Below are positions 1 through 9,453 of a stretch of DNA of 64,000 bases, one piece after another. The notes under the pieces were generated by a model, which made no database searches, had not been told where the DNA came from, and saw only the letters and a list, made by a program, of their open reading frames with translations. The stretch is taken from assembly GCF_009827295.1 (NCBI RefSeq), contig NZ_WTYD01000001.1, forward strand, positions 1,674,001-1,738,000. Reading direction: 5' to 3'. A program made the translations under genes and the position numbers. The DNA comes from Qipengyuania pelagi (lineage in GTDB: Bacteria; Pseudomonadota; Alphaproteobacteria; Sphingomonadales; Sphingomonadaceae). Numbering within the stretch: position 1 is the stretch's first letter; each line of letters starts with the position of its first letter.

Positions 1-47
1 GCGGCCACCACGCTCGACAGCAGGACCGGAATCAGGAACAGGCGCAT
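1..47 (-). CDS. 5' end of a secreted or membrane protein gene (truncated by window edge)
   Basis: On the minus strand an ATG at 47-45 opens a frame that reads MRLFLIPVLLSSVVA up to the left edge. The short basic start followed by a hydrophobic run looks like a signal peptide. An AGGAAA ribosome-binding site lies at 63-58, ten bases upstream. The gene is divergent from the aminopeptidase gene, so the 46 bases between the two starts must hold parts of both promoters. Only 15 residues are visible, so the function cannot be told. Confidence 0.5.
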   Translation of the reverse strand, partial: MRLFLIPVLLSSVVA

Positions 48-93
48 CGGGGTTGGGTTTCCTGTGCGAGCATTGACGTGAGGGATTGAGAAT

Positions 94-1503
<1,410 letters not shown>

Positions 1504-1523
1504 GCCCCAACTTCGACCGGACC

Positions 1524-1551
1524 GGTCCCGGATCTGACCCGATCCGGGACC
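1524..1551. terminator. 11-bp perfect hairpin after the aminopeptidase gene
   Basis: GGTCCCGGATC (1524-1534) pairs perfectly with GATCCGGGACC (1541-1551) across a 6-base loop, 20 bases past the aminopeptidase stop. There is no T-run, so it may be a factor-independent terminator of the weak type, an mRNA-stabilising hairpin, or a copy of a dispersed palindromic element. It ends two bases before an in-frame GTG (1553) of the next gene, which argues against that codon being the start. Confidence 0.5.
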
Positions 1552-1657
1552 CGTGGCATTGCAGCCACGCTCGATCCCGCGCCCGAACTTGCGAGCCGCG
1601 CCGCTCCCGGCTAAGCGCGCGGGATTCACCCTTTCGACGAGAACGAACGCCCATCCC

Positions 1658-2005
1658 GTGAGCAGGCCCGCAGACTACACGCTTCCCACCAAAACGGTCG
1701 GCCTGACCGGTCCGGTGCGCAAGCCCGCACCCGGGACCCTGCCCCTGCGCGGCGATCTGGCGCATATCGCGCTGGCCGGTCAGTATCTTGCCACGCAATA
1801 TGTCATCCCCCTGTGCCGCGAAGTCGGCCCCGATGGCGCGCATCTGCGGCTCGCCATGCGTGACGATGCGGAGATGGGGGCCGAGATTACCGCCGGGACC
1901 ACCGTCGAACTGCTCGATTGCGCGGGCGACTGGGCCTGGATCGCCTGCGGCCCCGAAGGGCCGAGCGGCTATGTCCGGTTGAGCGTCCTCGCTCCTTCGG
2001 AATAG
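1658..2005 (+). CDS. SH3-domain-containing protein
   Basis: A protein of about 115 residues whose last 60 residues read as a bacterial SH3 fold: the LRLAMRDDAEMGAEI stretch, then GTTVELLDCAGDWAWIAC and GYVRLSVLAP. The preceding DLAHIALAGQYLATQYVIP segment resembles the N-terminal part of SH3 proteins I associate with sphingomonads (recollection). No signal peptide or membrane segment is seen. The open frame extends back to a GTG at 1553, but that codon abuts a strong hairpin, so I prefer the GTG at 1658; neither has a clear ribosome-binding site. It ends 3 bases before argC and may be cotranscribed with it. Confidence 0.65.
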   Translation: MSRPADYTLPTKTVGLTGPVRKPAPGTLPLRGDLAHIALAGQYLATQYVIPLCREVGPDGAHLRLAMRDDAEMGAEITAGTTVELLDCAGDWAWIACGPEGPSGYVRLSVLAPSE

Positions 2006-2008
2006 CAA

Positions 2009-2938
2009 ATGGCGACCCGGATCTTCATCGACGGCGCTGCCGGGACCACCGGCCTCGAAATCCTCGACCGGCTGGAGGGGCGCGCCGAATTCGACCTGAT
2101 CCTCCTCGACGACGAGCGCCGCAAGAGCATCGAAGCGCGGCGCGAGGCGCTGAACGAGGCGGATATCGCCATCCTGTGCCTGCCCGACGACGCGGCGCGC
2201 GACGCCGTCGATCTGCTCGATCCGGCCAGCGGCACGCGCATCATCGACGCATCGAGCGCGCATCGCACCACCGAAGGCTGGTGCTACGGTTTTCCCGAAC
2301 TCGTCGGACGCGAACGCGTGGCCGAAGCGCGCCGGGTCAGCAATCCGGGCTGCTACCCGACCGGATTTCTCGGCCTCGTCGCGCCGCTGGTGCGCGAAGG
2401 CCTGCTACCGGCGGACTGGCCCTTCACCGTCAACGCCGTCAGCGGCTATTCGGGCGGCGGCAAGGCGCTGATCGCGGAATTCGAAAAGGGCGGTGCGCCG
2501 GGTTTCCACGCCTATGGCTACGACCTTCGCCACAAGCACCTGCCCGAAATGCAGCTGCGTGCCGGGCTGGAGCATCCGGTCCTCTTCGCTCCATCGGTCG
2601 TGCCCGTCTATCGCGGCATGATCGTCGAAGTGCCGCTGCATCTCGGCGCCATGGCGGGCGAACCCCATTCCGACAGCCTGCGATCGGGCCTCACCGAATT
2701 CTACGCCGGATCGCCTGTCGTTTCGGTCCTCGAAAGCGAGAACCCGCGCGAACTCGTGCTCGATCGCGACGCCGCGCCATGGGACGGGATGGAGTTGTTC
2801 GTCTTCGGCAATGACGGCGGGTGGAATGCGCGCCTCGTCGCGCGGCTCGACAATCTCGGCAAGGGCGCGAGCGGCGCGGCGATCCAGAACCTCAATCTGA
2901 TGTGCGGTCTGCCGGAAACCACGGGCCTTTCGTTCTGA
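2009..2938 (+). CDS. argC: N-acetyl-gamma-glutamyl-phosphate reductase, short (type 2) form
   Basis: Third step of arginine synthesis: NADPH-dependent reduction of N-acetylglutamyl phosphate to the semialdehyde, in the cytosol. The N-terminal nucleotide-binding loop is GAAGTTG (residues 9-15), and the catalytic cysteine is C115 in SNPGCYPTG. At 309 residues it belongs to the short form of the family. The ATG at 2009 is 3 bases past the stop of the SH3 gene. No other arg gene is present in the window. Confidence 0.93.
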   Translation: MATRIFIDGAAGTTGLEILDRLEGRAEFDLILLDDERRKSIEARREALNEADIAILCLPDDAARDAVDLLDPASGTRIIDASSAHRTTEGWCYGFPELVGRERVAEARRVSNPGCYPTGFLGLVAPLVREGLLPADWPFTVNAVSGYSGGGKALIAEFEKGGAPGFHAYGYDLRHKHLPEMQLRAGLEHPVLFAPSVVPVYRGMIVEVPLHLGAMAGEPHSDSLRSGLTEFYAGSPVVSVLESENPRELVLDRDAAPWDGMELFVFGNDGGWNARLVARLDNLGKGASGAAIQNLNLMCGLPETTGLSF

Positions 2939-3118
2939 TCCTGCCTGTTTTTCGGGCAGCGATCGCCCGGTGTTTGGGCAGCGCGGTGGGCGGGTGAACG
3001 TGCACAGCAGTCACCCGATTTCACGCCCGGCCTGCCCGACTATTCAAAAGATACCGGAATGCGCCCTTTTCCGCGCGCTTTCGATCCTCTACGCTGCGCG
3101 CGAACGGTTCGAAACGGT

Positions 3119-3136
3119 CTGGCACGATTCTTGGTA
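3119..3136 (+). promoter_or_regulatory. sigma54-like promoter of glnB-glnA
   Basis: CTGGCACGATTCTTGGTA matches the sigma54 consensus TGGCACG-N4-TTGC: the -24 half (TGGCACG, 3120-3126) is complete, the 10-base GG-to-GC spacing is exact, and only the final C of the -12 element is a G. It lies 80 bases before glnB, whose expression is under NtrC/sigma54 in many proteobacteria. I did not find a convincing NtrC box upstream. Confidence 0.45.
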
Positions 3137-3137
3137 A

Positions 3138-3554
<417 letters not shown>

Positions 3555-3627
3555 CCCTCAATCCAATATTCCCGCCAACACATCCCGCCCTTTGGCGAAA
3601 CTCGAAACCAGCAAGGAAACTGATCAC

Positions 3628-5037
3628 ATGAGCAATGCAAGCAAGGTCCTCAAGCGCATCGAAGACGAAGGCATCGAATGGGTCGATCTTCGCTTCACCG
3701 ATCCCAAGGGCAAGTGGCAGCACCTGACCATGGTGGCCAAGACGCTCGACGAGGACCAGCTCGAAGACGGCCTGATGTTCGACGGTTCCTCCATCGCGGG
3801 CTGGAAGGTCATCAATGAAAGCGACATGATCCTCAAGCCCGATCTCGAGCGGGTCTATGTCGATCCCTTCAGCGCCGAGCCGATGCTGATCGTGTTCTGC
3901 GACATCGTCGAACCGTCGACCGGCGAATGGTATGCCCGCGACCCGCGCACCACCGCGAAGCGCGCCGAGGCCTTCCTCCAGTCGACCGGCGTGGGCGACA
4001 CCGTCTATGTCGGCCCCGAAGCCGAATTCTTCATGTTCGACGATGTCCGCTTCGAGGACGGCTATGCCGGATCGGGCTACCGGATCGACGATATCGAATT
4101 GCCGACCAATACGGGCCGCGAATACGAGGCGGGCAACATGGCCCACCGTCCGCGCGCCAAGGGCGGCTATTTCCCCGTCGCCCCGGTGGACAGCGCGGTC
4201 GACATCCGCGGCGAGATGGTCTCGACCATGCTCGAAATGGGACTGCCCTGCGACAAGCACCACCACGAAGTCGCCGCCGCGCAGCACGAATTGGGCCTGA
4301 CCTATTCAACCCTGGTCGAAACCGCCGACAATATGCAGATCTACAAGTATGTCGTGCACCAGGTCGCCCATGCCTATGGCAAGACGGCCACTTTCATGCC
4401 CAAGCCGATCAAGGACGATAACGGTTCGGGTATGCACACCCACTTCTCGATCTGGGATGGCGGCAAGCCGACCTTCGCGGGCAATGGCTATGCCGGCCTG
4501 TCGGACAATTGCCTCTATTTCATCGGCGGCGTCATCAAGCACGCCAAGGCGCTGAACGCCTTCACCAACCCCACCACCAACAGCTACAAGCGGCTGGTGC
4601 CGGGCTTCGAAGCGCCGGTCCTGCTCGCCTATTCGGCGCGCAACCGTTCGGCCTCGTGCCGCATCCCCTACGGTGCAGGCGAAAAGGCGAAGCGCGTGGA
4701 ATTCCGCTTCCCCGATGCGATGGCCAACCCCTACCTCGCCTATGCCGCGCTGCTGATGGCGGGCCTCGACGGGATCACCAACAAGATCCATCCGGGCGAG
4801 GCGATGGACAAGAACCTCTACGACCTGCCGCCCGCCGAACTGGCCGACGTGCCGACCGTGTGCGGCTCCCTGCGTGAGGCGTTGGAGAACCTGGAGGCCG
4901 ACCACGACTTCCTGCTGAAGGGCGACGTCTTCACCAAGGACCAGATCGACGCCTATATCGAACTGAAGTGGGACGAAGTCCTGCGCGTCGAAACGACGCC
5001 CTGCGCGGCCGAGTTCGATATGTACTATTCCGCTTAA
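3628..5037 (+). CDS. glnA: Glutamine synthetase type I
   Basis: ATP-dependent synthesis of glutamine from glutamate and ammonia; a cytosolic dodecamer. The beta-grasp N-terminus ([15 protein letters not shown]) and catalytic domain are complete at 469 residues. The adenylylation site is Y398 in DKNLYDLPP, so activity is probably controlled by GlnE through P-II. The frame opens at a TTG at 3592, but the ATG at 3628 has an AAGGAA ribosome-binding site ten bases upstream and gives the family's normal N-terminus. Cotranscribed with glnB. Confidence 0.97.
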   Translation: MSNASKVLKRIEDEGIEWVDLRFTDPKGKWQHLTMVAKTLDEDQLEDGLMFDGSSIAGWKVINESDMILKPDLERVYVDPFSAEPMLIVFCDIVEPSTGEWYARDPRTTAKRAEAFLQSTGVGDTVYVGPEAEFFMFDDVRFEDGYAGSGYRIDDIELPTNTGREYEAGNMAHRPRAKGGYFPVAPVDSAVDIRGEMVSTMLEMGLPCDKHHHEVAAAQHELGLTYSTLVETADNMQIYKYVVHQVAHAYGKTATFMPKPIKDDNGSGMHTHFSIWDGGKPTFAGNGYAGLSDNCLYFIGGVIKHAKALNAFTNPTTNSYKRLVPGFEAPVLLAYSARNRSASCRIPYGAGEKAKRVEFRFPDAMANPYLAYAALLMAGLDGITNKIHPGEAMDKNLYDLPPAELADVPTVCGSLREALENLEADHDFLLKGDVFTKDQIDAYIELKWDEVLRVETTPCAAEFDMYYSA

Positions 5038-5070
5038 CCTTTAGCGGTTAAAGGCCAGCCTTCACCGAGC

Positions 5071-5106
5071 GGGGCGTCCGGAGCAATCCGGGCGCCCCAT
5101 TTCTTT
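5071..5106 (+). terminator. Rho-independent terminator of glnB-glnA
   Basis: GGGGCGTCCGG (5071-5081) pairs with CCGGGCGCCCC (5088-5098) with one G-T pair and a 6-base loop, followed by ATTTCTTTT. It sits 34 bases past the glnA stop. Confidence 0.85.
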
Positions 5107-5268
5107 TGGGTCTCGGCTGGCGCGGCAGGACAGAAAATCATGCTTTAATTGCATTGTCCCATCGAATCCGTCATTCCTTGGTTTCGGGGGTCGTTTTCCG
5201 GGCTTTGGCTCAGGCTTTGCTCATTCATTGAATCGCTCCCCATCCGTGTGGTTATTTGGGGTGAAACA

Positions 5269-6900
5269 ATGTCACGAATTTTCCGTCCACTTTTCGCAAT
5301 GACGAGCATGGCAGCAGCGTGCGCGCTCGCGGTCCCGGCTCATGCTAACTGGCGGGTGGCAGAAACCGATCATTTCATTCTCTACTCCGAAGCGCCTGAG
5401 GACGAAGTCGTTGAGACGGTCACCCGGATGGAAACGTTCGACACGCTCGTGCGCGCCCTCACCAACAACACCCGTCCGGCCAGCCCGATAAAAGTCACGA
5501 TGTTCGAAGTGGCCGACGTCGACGCGGTCAATGCCACATTCCCTTATCCCAGCAGCGGAGTAGGCGGATATTACAACAGTACGGAAGATGGGCCGTTTTT
5601 GGTCACGTTCCGAAATGTCATGCGCACTGGGCGGAGAAGCGCGCGCAAGGCTGCGCGCAAGTCATACGATTGGGGCCCAGAAGTACGGCAACATGAATAT
5701 CTGCATCATTACATGTATCAGTATTTCAACGCCAACTATCCTAGCTGGTATTCAGAAGGTTTCGCTGAATACTATGGCACGATGGCTTTCCCAGAGGAAA
5801 ACGTTGTCGAGATTGGTCACGCACCCTATTTCCGTGTCGATACCATCCGTGAGAACGCATGGCTTCCCGTCCGCAAACTGCTGACGGCTAAATCCTATGC
5901 CGATGTCGGCCAAGATATCGGGCAGCTTTATGCCGAAGGATGGCTGTTGACCCATCTGGGTGCGCAAAACAAGGAACGCGGCGCGCAGTTGCAGCAGTAC
6001 CTCGCCGCAGTAGCGGCTGGAACGCCGTACGAAGAAGCCGCGACCAATGCCTTCGGGGATCTTGACGTCTTGGACGCCGAACTGCGTAAGCATCGCCAAA
6101 ATATCAATGCGATGCGGCTTTCCCTCAAGCCTATGAACCTCGGAACGATACCGGTTCGCGAGCTGACGGATATGGAAAGTCGCCTCATGCGATATCAGAT
6201 CAGGCTCTATTCCGGCTACGAGAAGAGCGCGCTTCCTCAAATCGTCGGCGCCGTGCGGGAAATTCGAGCGGAAGCACCGGATAATGTGATGGGCCTCGAG
6301 ATTCAGGCACAACTGGAAAATCTCGCGAATATGCCGGAACAAGCGGCCCAGACGACCGAGCATCTTTTGCGAATTGATCCGACCAACATCGTTGGCCTGA
6401 CGGAGCGAGGCAAGGCTTTGACCGGCCAGCTTTCTCAGAGTTCGGACGACGCCGCCTGGTCCGAGGCACGCAAACCGTTCCAGGCTGCGATAGCCGCATC
6501 GAACATCGCGATCGCTCCGAGAGTAGCGTTTTTCGAAAGCTTCCTGGCGCAGGGTCAGAGCCCATCGGTGGAAGCGCAAAATCGTATGGTCGAAGCGTTC
6601 CAGCTTTTGCCGCAGAACGACGAAATCCGGTATCTCCTGGCCCGGGATTTCGAACAGCGCGGCCTGATCGACGATGCAATCGCAATCATCGAGCCGGCAG
6701 CATTCGGCGCTTTCGACGGGGATGCTCGCGAAAAACGGCGTCGCGGCAAGGCCATGGAACGATATGCCGAGCGGTATACGAATATCGAGAATTACGAAAC
6801 GCCTCGCGACATGCTCGACCGGCTCGAAGCTAAGAAAGACGGTCGCTACGATCCTGAAACAAATACGTTCACACCGAAAAACCCGGAAGACAGCGAATAG
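5269..6900 (+). CDS. Secreted HExxH metallopeptidase-like protein with helical-repeat C-terminus
   Basis: About 543 residues. The chosen ATG (5269) starts a clear signal peptide (MSRIFRPLF... ending AVPAHA); the frame itself is open from 5149. Residues 142-146 are HEYLH, a zinc-binding HExxH motif, and the following WYSEGFAEYY holds glutamates at 163 and 167 that can serve as third ligand, the layout of gluzincin peptidases such as the DUF1570-type proteins. The C-terminal half is alpha-helical with TPR-like periodicity. The gene is visibly richer in A/T than its neighbours: 5701-5760 has 24 G/C of 60. It stands alone between two terminators. The substrate is unknown; activity is inferred from the motif only. 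Confidence 0.75.
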   Translation: MSRIFRPLFAMTSMAAACALAVPAHANWRVAETDHFILYSEAPEDEVVETVTRMETFDTLVRALTNNTRPASPIKVTMFEVADVDAVNATFPYPSSGVGGYYNSTEDGPFLVTFRNVMRTGRRSARKAARKSYDWGPEVRQHEYLHHYMYQYFNANYPSWYSEGFAEYYGTMAFPEENVVEIGHAPYFRVDTIRENAWLPVRKLLTAKSYADVGQDIGQLYAEGWLLTHLGAQNKERGAQLQQYLAAVAAGTPYEEAATNAFGDLDVLDAELRKHRQNINAMRLSLKPMNLGTIPVRELTDMESRLMRYQIRLYSGYEKSALPQIVGAVREIRAEAPDNVMGLEIQAQLENLANMPEQAAQTTEHLLRIDPTNIVGLTERGKALTGQLSQSSDDAAWSEARKPFQAAIAASNIAIAPRVAFFESFLAQGQSPSVEAQNRMVEAFQLLPQNDEIRYLLARDFEQRGLIDDAIAIIEPAAFGAFDGDAREKRRRGKAMERYAERYTNIENYETPRDMLDRLEAKKDGRYDPETNTFTPKNPEDSE

Positions 6901-6904
6901 GAAT

Positions 6905-6940
6905 TCACGCCAGAGACACATCTACGTGTCTCTGGCGTGA
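6905..6940 (+). terminator. Perfect 15-bp stem terminator
   Basis: TCACGCCAGAGACAC (6905-6919) is the exact reverse complement of GTGTCTCTGGCGTGA (6926-6940), with the loop ATCTAC, starting 5 bases past the metallopeptidase-like gene. The tail CCTTTCTCGT is only weakly T-rich. Confidence 0.75.
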
Positions 6941-7075
6941 CCTTTCTCGTCCGGCGGTTAGTCGCTCCCGAATCGGGATCCCTCTCCCCGGCGGTCCGCC
7001 AATCAAACCATTTTCCTACAGCGTCTTCGCGCGCCTAATTGCCTCGCCTCGCTCGATCCGACGCTGGAGGCTCCG

Positions 7076-7654
7076 ATGATTCGCAAACCCCTGTTCGACC
7101 TGTTGCGGCGCCTCATCGGTCGGCCTTTCCGGCAGAGGGAAGTCGAGATGATCGATGCGGCGCTCGATGCGCTGGAAGGGGTGGAAGAGAGCGCGCACTC
7201 GATCGGGCCGGAGGGTGTCGCTCTCATCAAGCGCTTCGAAGGGTGCGCGCGGGTGCGGTCAGACGGACTGGTCGCGGCCTATCCCGACCCCGGCACTGGC
7301 GGCGCGCCCTGGACGATCGGCTGGGGCGCGACGGGACCGGGAATCGGGCCGGAAACGGTATGGACGAAGGAGGAGTGCGACGAGCGCCTCGTCCGCGATC
7401 TCGCACGCTACGCCGCCGAGGTCGCCGCTGCGATCGGTGACAGCCCGACGTCGCAGTGCCAGTTCGATGCGCTTGTCAGCTTCCATTACAACACCGGCGC
7501 GATCGCGCGGGCCAGTCTCACCCGCCTCCACATCGCGGGCGATTACAGCGCAGCGGCGCGCGAATTCGGTCGTTGGAAACACGCCGGGGGCCGGGTCATG
7601 CGCGGCCTGGTCCGGCGCCGCGAGGCTGAAACGCGTCTCTATTCAGGCGCTTGA
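7076..7654 (+). CDS. GH24 (phage-type) lysozyme
   Basis: A 192-residue muramidase predicted to cleave peptidoglycan. The catalytic region starts near residue 43: EGVALIKRFEG places the catalytic glutamate at E55, followed by AYPDPGTGGAPWTIGWG, typical of GH24. The later DALVSFHYNTGA and GRWKHAGG stretches also fit. The first 42 residues are a charged helix with no cleavable signal, so export would need a holin or another route. GGAGG stands upstream of the ATG. No phage structural genes are near, so this is a stand-alone gene rather than a recognisable prophage. Confidence 0.88.
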   Translation: MIRKPLFDLLRRLIGRPFRQREVEMIDAALDALEGVEESAHSIGPEGVALIKRFEGCARVRSDGLVAAYPDPGTGGAPWTIGWGATGPGIGPETVWTKEECDERLVRDLARYAAEVAAAIGDSPTSQCQFDALVSFHYNTGAIARASLTRLHIAGDYSAAAREFGRWKHAGGRVMRGLVRRREAETRLYSGA

Positions 7655-7744
7655 TGAACGCCACCAATCTGCCTCGTTCATCAGTCTCCAGGTGTGGAAC
7701 CAGCCCGATCGAATGCCGTTGATCCTCCAATCAGGAGTTAACAA

Positions 7745-8833
7745 ATGCGTATTTTTACCAGCAGCGTAGCGATCCTCGCTCTTGCCGCCACCGGGGCGAT
7801 TGCTCAGGGAAATGGCAAGGGTAACGGCAACGGAAATCAGGGCAACGGCAAGGGCGGTCCGCCCGCCGCGGCGCAGGCAGGCCCGGCGATGAAGGGCAAT
7901 TCCGGTAACGGAAACGGCAAGGCCGAGCGTGGCGGTCCCCCGGCGCAGACCGAGCGTGGCAACGGTAACAGCAATGGCAATGTCAACGGCAATGGCAACG
8001 GAAACGGGGCCAAGGCTAGCAACGGCAATCAGGGTAACGGCAACGCTCGCAACGATGTCCGTGGGAATGGCCAGCGCAATGCGATCGAGCGCGAAGTCCG
8101 ACAGGTCGAGCGCGATCTTCGCGGCAATAACGGCAATGCGAACCGCAACAGTGCGAACGGACGCGACAACGCCAGAAACAATGGCCAGTTGGTCGAGCGG
8201 ACGGTCGATCGCTATGTCCAGCCGGCTGGCCGGTATGGCGGTTCCTTCGGATACACGCCCTCGGTCCTCGACGGGTGCCCACCGGGTCTCGCGAAGAAAA
8301 ACAATGGCTGCCAGCCTCCCGGCCTCGCGAAACAGCGCGCGCCCTATGGTTCGTTCTATCAACCCTCGCTTTTCGGGCTGACGGGTTACGACCGCGGCGA
8401 TTATTTCTACGATGATGGCTATCTGCTGCGGCGCAACGGCTCGGATATCGCGGGCTACATCCCGCTGCTCGGCGGTGCGCTTGCGATCGGGAACCAGTGG
8501 CCCAGCTCGTATGGGAGCGGCAGCCTGCCCGACTATTACGTCGACTATTACAATCTCGGCGGGCCGCAGAATTATCGCTATGCCGACGATGTGATCTACC
8601 GCGTCGATCCGACGACGAGTGCGATCCAGTCGATCGCGGCGCTGTTGACCGGCGATCAGTGGACCGTCGGCCAGCCGATGCCGCGCGGTTACGATGTCTA
8701 TAACGTGCCCTACACCTATCGGGACCGCTATTACGACACGCCCGAGGCGAATTACCGCTATTCGGACGGGTATGTGTACCGGGTCGATCCGCAGACCCAG
8801 CTGGTGGCCGCCGCCATCGATCTGCTGACCTGA
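7745..8833 (+). CDS. GN-rich secreted protein with CPPGLAK motifs and three C-terminal repeats
   Basis: 362 residues. Residues 1-20 form a signal peptide. Residues 21-110 are low-complexity Gly/Asn (GNGNGN), residues 110-160 are charged, and residues 178-197 hold two CPPGLAK/CQPPGLAK units, a motif I associate with sphingomonad envelope proteins. The C-terminus contains a unit repeated about three times: FYDDGYLLRR (221-230), YRYADDVIYRVDPTT (277-291) and YRYSDGYVYRVDPQT (337-351), each followed by an Ile/Leu-rich helix. Function unknown; an RcnB-like periplasmic role is possible. The fasciclin gene follows 14 bases later, suggesting one transcript. Confidence 0.72.
   Translation: MRIFTSSVAILALAATGAIAQGNGKGNGNGNQGNGKGGPPAAAQAGPAMKGNSGNGNGKAERGGPPAQTERGNGNSNGNVNGNGNGNGAKASNGNQGNGNARNDVRGNGQRNAIEREVRQVERDLRGNNGNANRNSANGRDNARNNGQLVERTVDRYVQPAGRYGGSFGYTPSVLDGCPPGLAKKNNGCQPPGLAKQRAPYGSFYQPSLFGLTGYDRGDYFYDDGYLLRRNGSDIAGYIPLLGGALAIGNQWPSSYGSGSLPDYYVDYYNLGGPQNYRYADDVIYRVDPTTSAIQSIAALLTGDQWTVGQPMPRGYDVYNVPYTYRDRYYDTPEANYRYSDGYVYRVDPQTQLVAAAIDLLT
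7805..8046 (+). repeat. Imperfect short tandem repeat coding for Gly-Asn
   Basis: Many copies of AACGGCAACGG-like hexamer and dodecamer units in frame, interrupted by a Pro/Ala segment (7855-7900). Slippage here would change repeat number in steps of two residues without a frameshift. Confidence 0.6.
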
Positions 8834-8847
8834 GCCGGAGTAACATC

Positions 8848-9453
8848 ATGCTGAAGACACCCATGCGCGCTCTCGCGCTCGTCGCCCTTCCCGCCAGTCT
8901 CGCTCTGGCGGCCTGCAACGCCGATCCCAATGAGACCCCGGCCACGGCCCAGACCGACCGCGATACCGTCGCGCAGGCGGTGGCGACTGCCACCAATCTG
9001 TCGACCCTGTCGCGGGCGATAACCGACGCGCAGCTCGCCGAGGTGCTCGACGGGTCGGGTAGCTACACGCTGTTCGCCCCCAATGACGACGCCTTCGCCG
9101 CGCTGGGCGAGAACGGTCAGCGCCTGCTCGAGGTCGAGCAGCGCCCGCTTCTCGTCGGCCTCCTGCGCGAACATATCGTGCCGGGGCACATCACGCCCGA
9201 CGCCATCGGCAAGGCGATCGACGATGAGGGCGGTTCGGTCAGCATGACCACCATGGGCGGCGGATCGCTGACCTTTTCGCGCGAGGGCAATACGATAACC
9301 GTTTCGCGCGACGGCAATGGTGTGGCCCGCTTTGCCGGGGAACCGATCGAGGCCGATAACGGTGTCGTCATCCCGATCGACGCCGCGCTGGTCCCTCAGG
9401 GTGCGGCCTCCTCCTCATCCGAACCCGGTAATGAGAGCATCGCCGCTCAATAA
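8848..9453 (+). CDS. Fasciclin (FAS1) domain lipoprotein
   Basis: A 201-residue predicted lipoprotein: the signal ends in LALAAC, with C24 as the lipidation site. A single FAS1 domain spans about residues 45-180, with the H1 motif (YTLFAPNDDAFAAL) and the H2-like ADNGVVIPIDAALVP. FAS1 domains mediate adhesion or envelope interactions; the ligand is unknown. The last seven bases overlap the 3' end of tamB on the other strand. It probably shares a transcript with the GN-rich protein. Confidence 0.85.
   Translation: MLKTPMRALALVALPASLALAACNADPNETPATAQTDRDTVAQAVATATNLSTLSRAITDAQLAEVLDGSGSYTLFAPNDDAFAALGENGQRLLEVEQRPLLVGLLREHIVPGHITPDAIGKAIDDEGGSVSMTTMGGGSLTFSREGNTITVSRDGNGVARFAGEPIEADNGVVIPIDAALVPQGAASSSSEPGNESIAAQ

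Noticed and set aside
2941..2959. CTGCCTG-TTTTT-CGGGCAG hairpin after argC
   Set aside because: Seven-base stem with a wobble pair and no T-run after it; too weak to call a terminator.
5034..5051. TTAACC-TTTAGC-GGTTAA inverted repeat at the glnA stop
   Set aside because: Short, partly inside the stop codon, spacing does not fit CtrA, and a proper terminator follows.
7076..7654. Lysozyme gene as sign of a prophage
   Set aside because: No integrase, holin, capsid or tail genes nearby; stand-alone GH24 genes are common in chromosomes.
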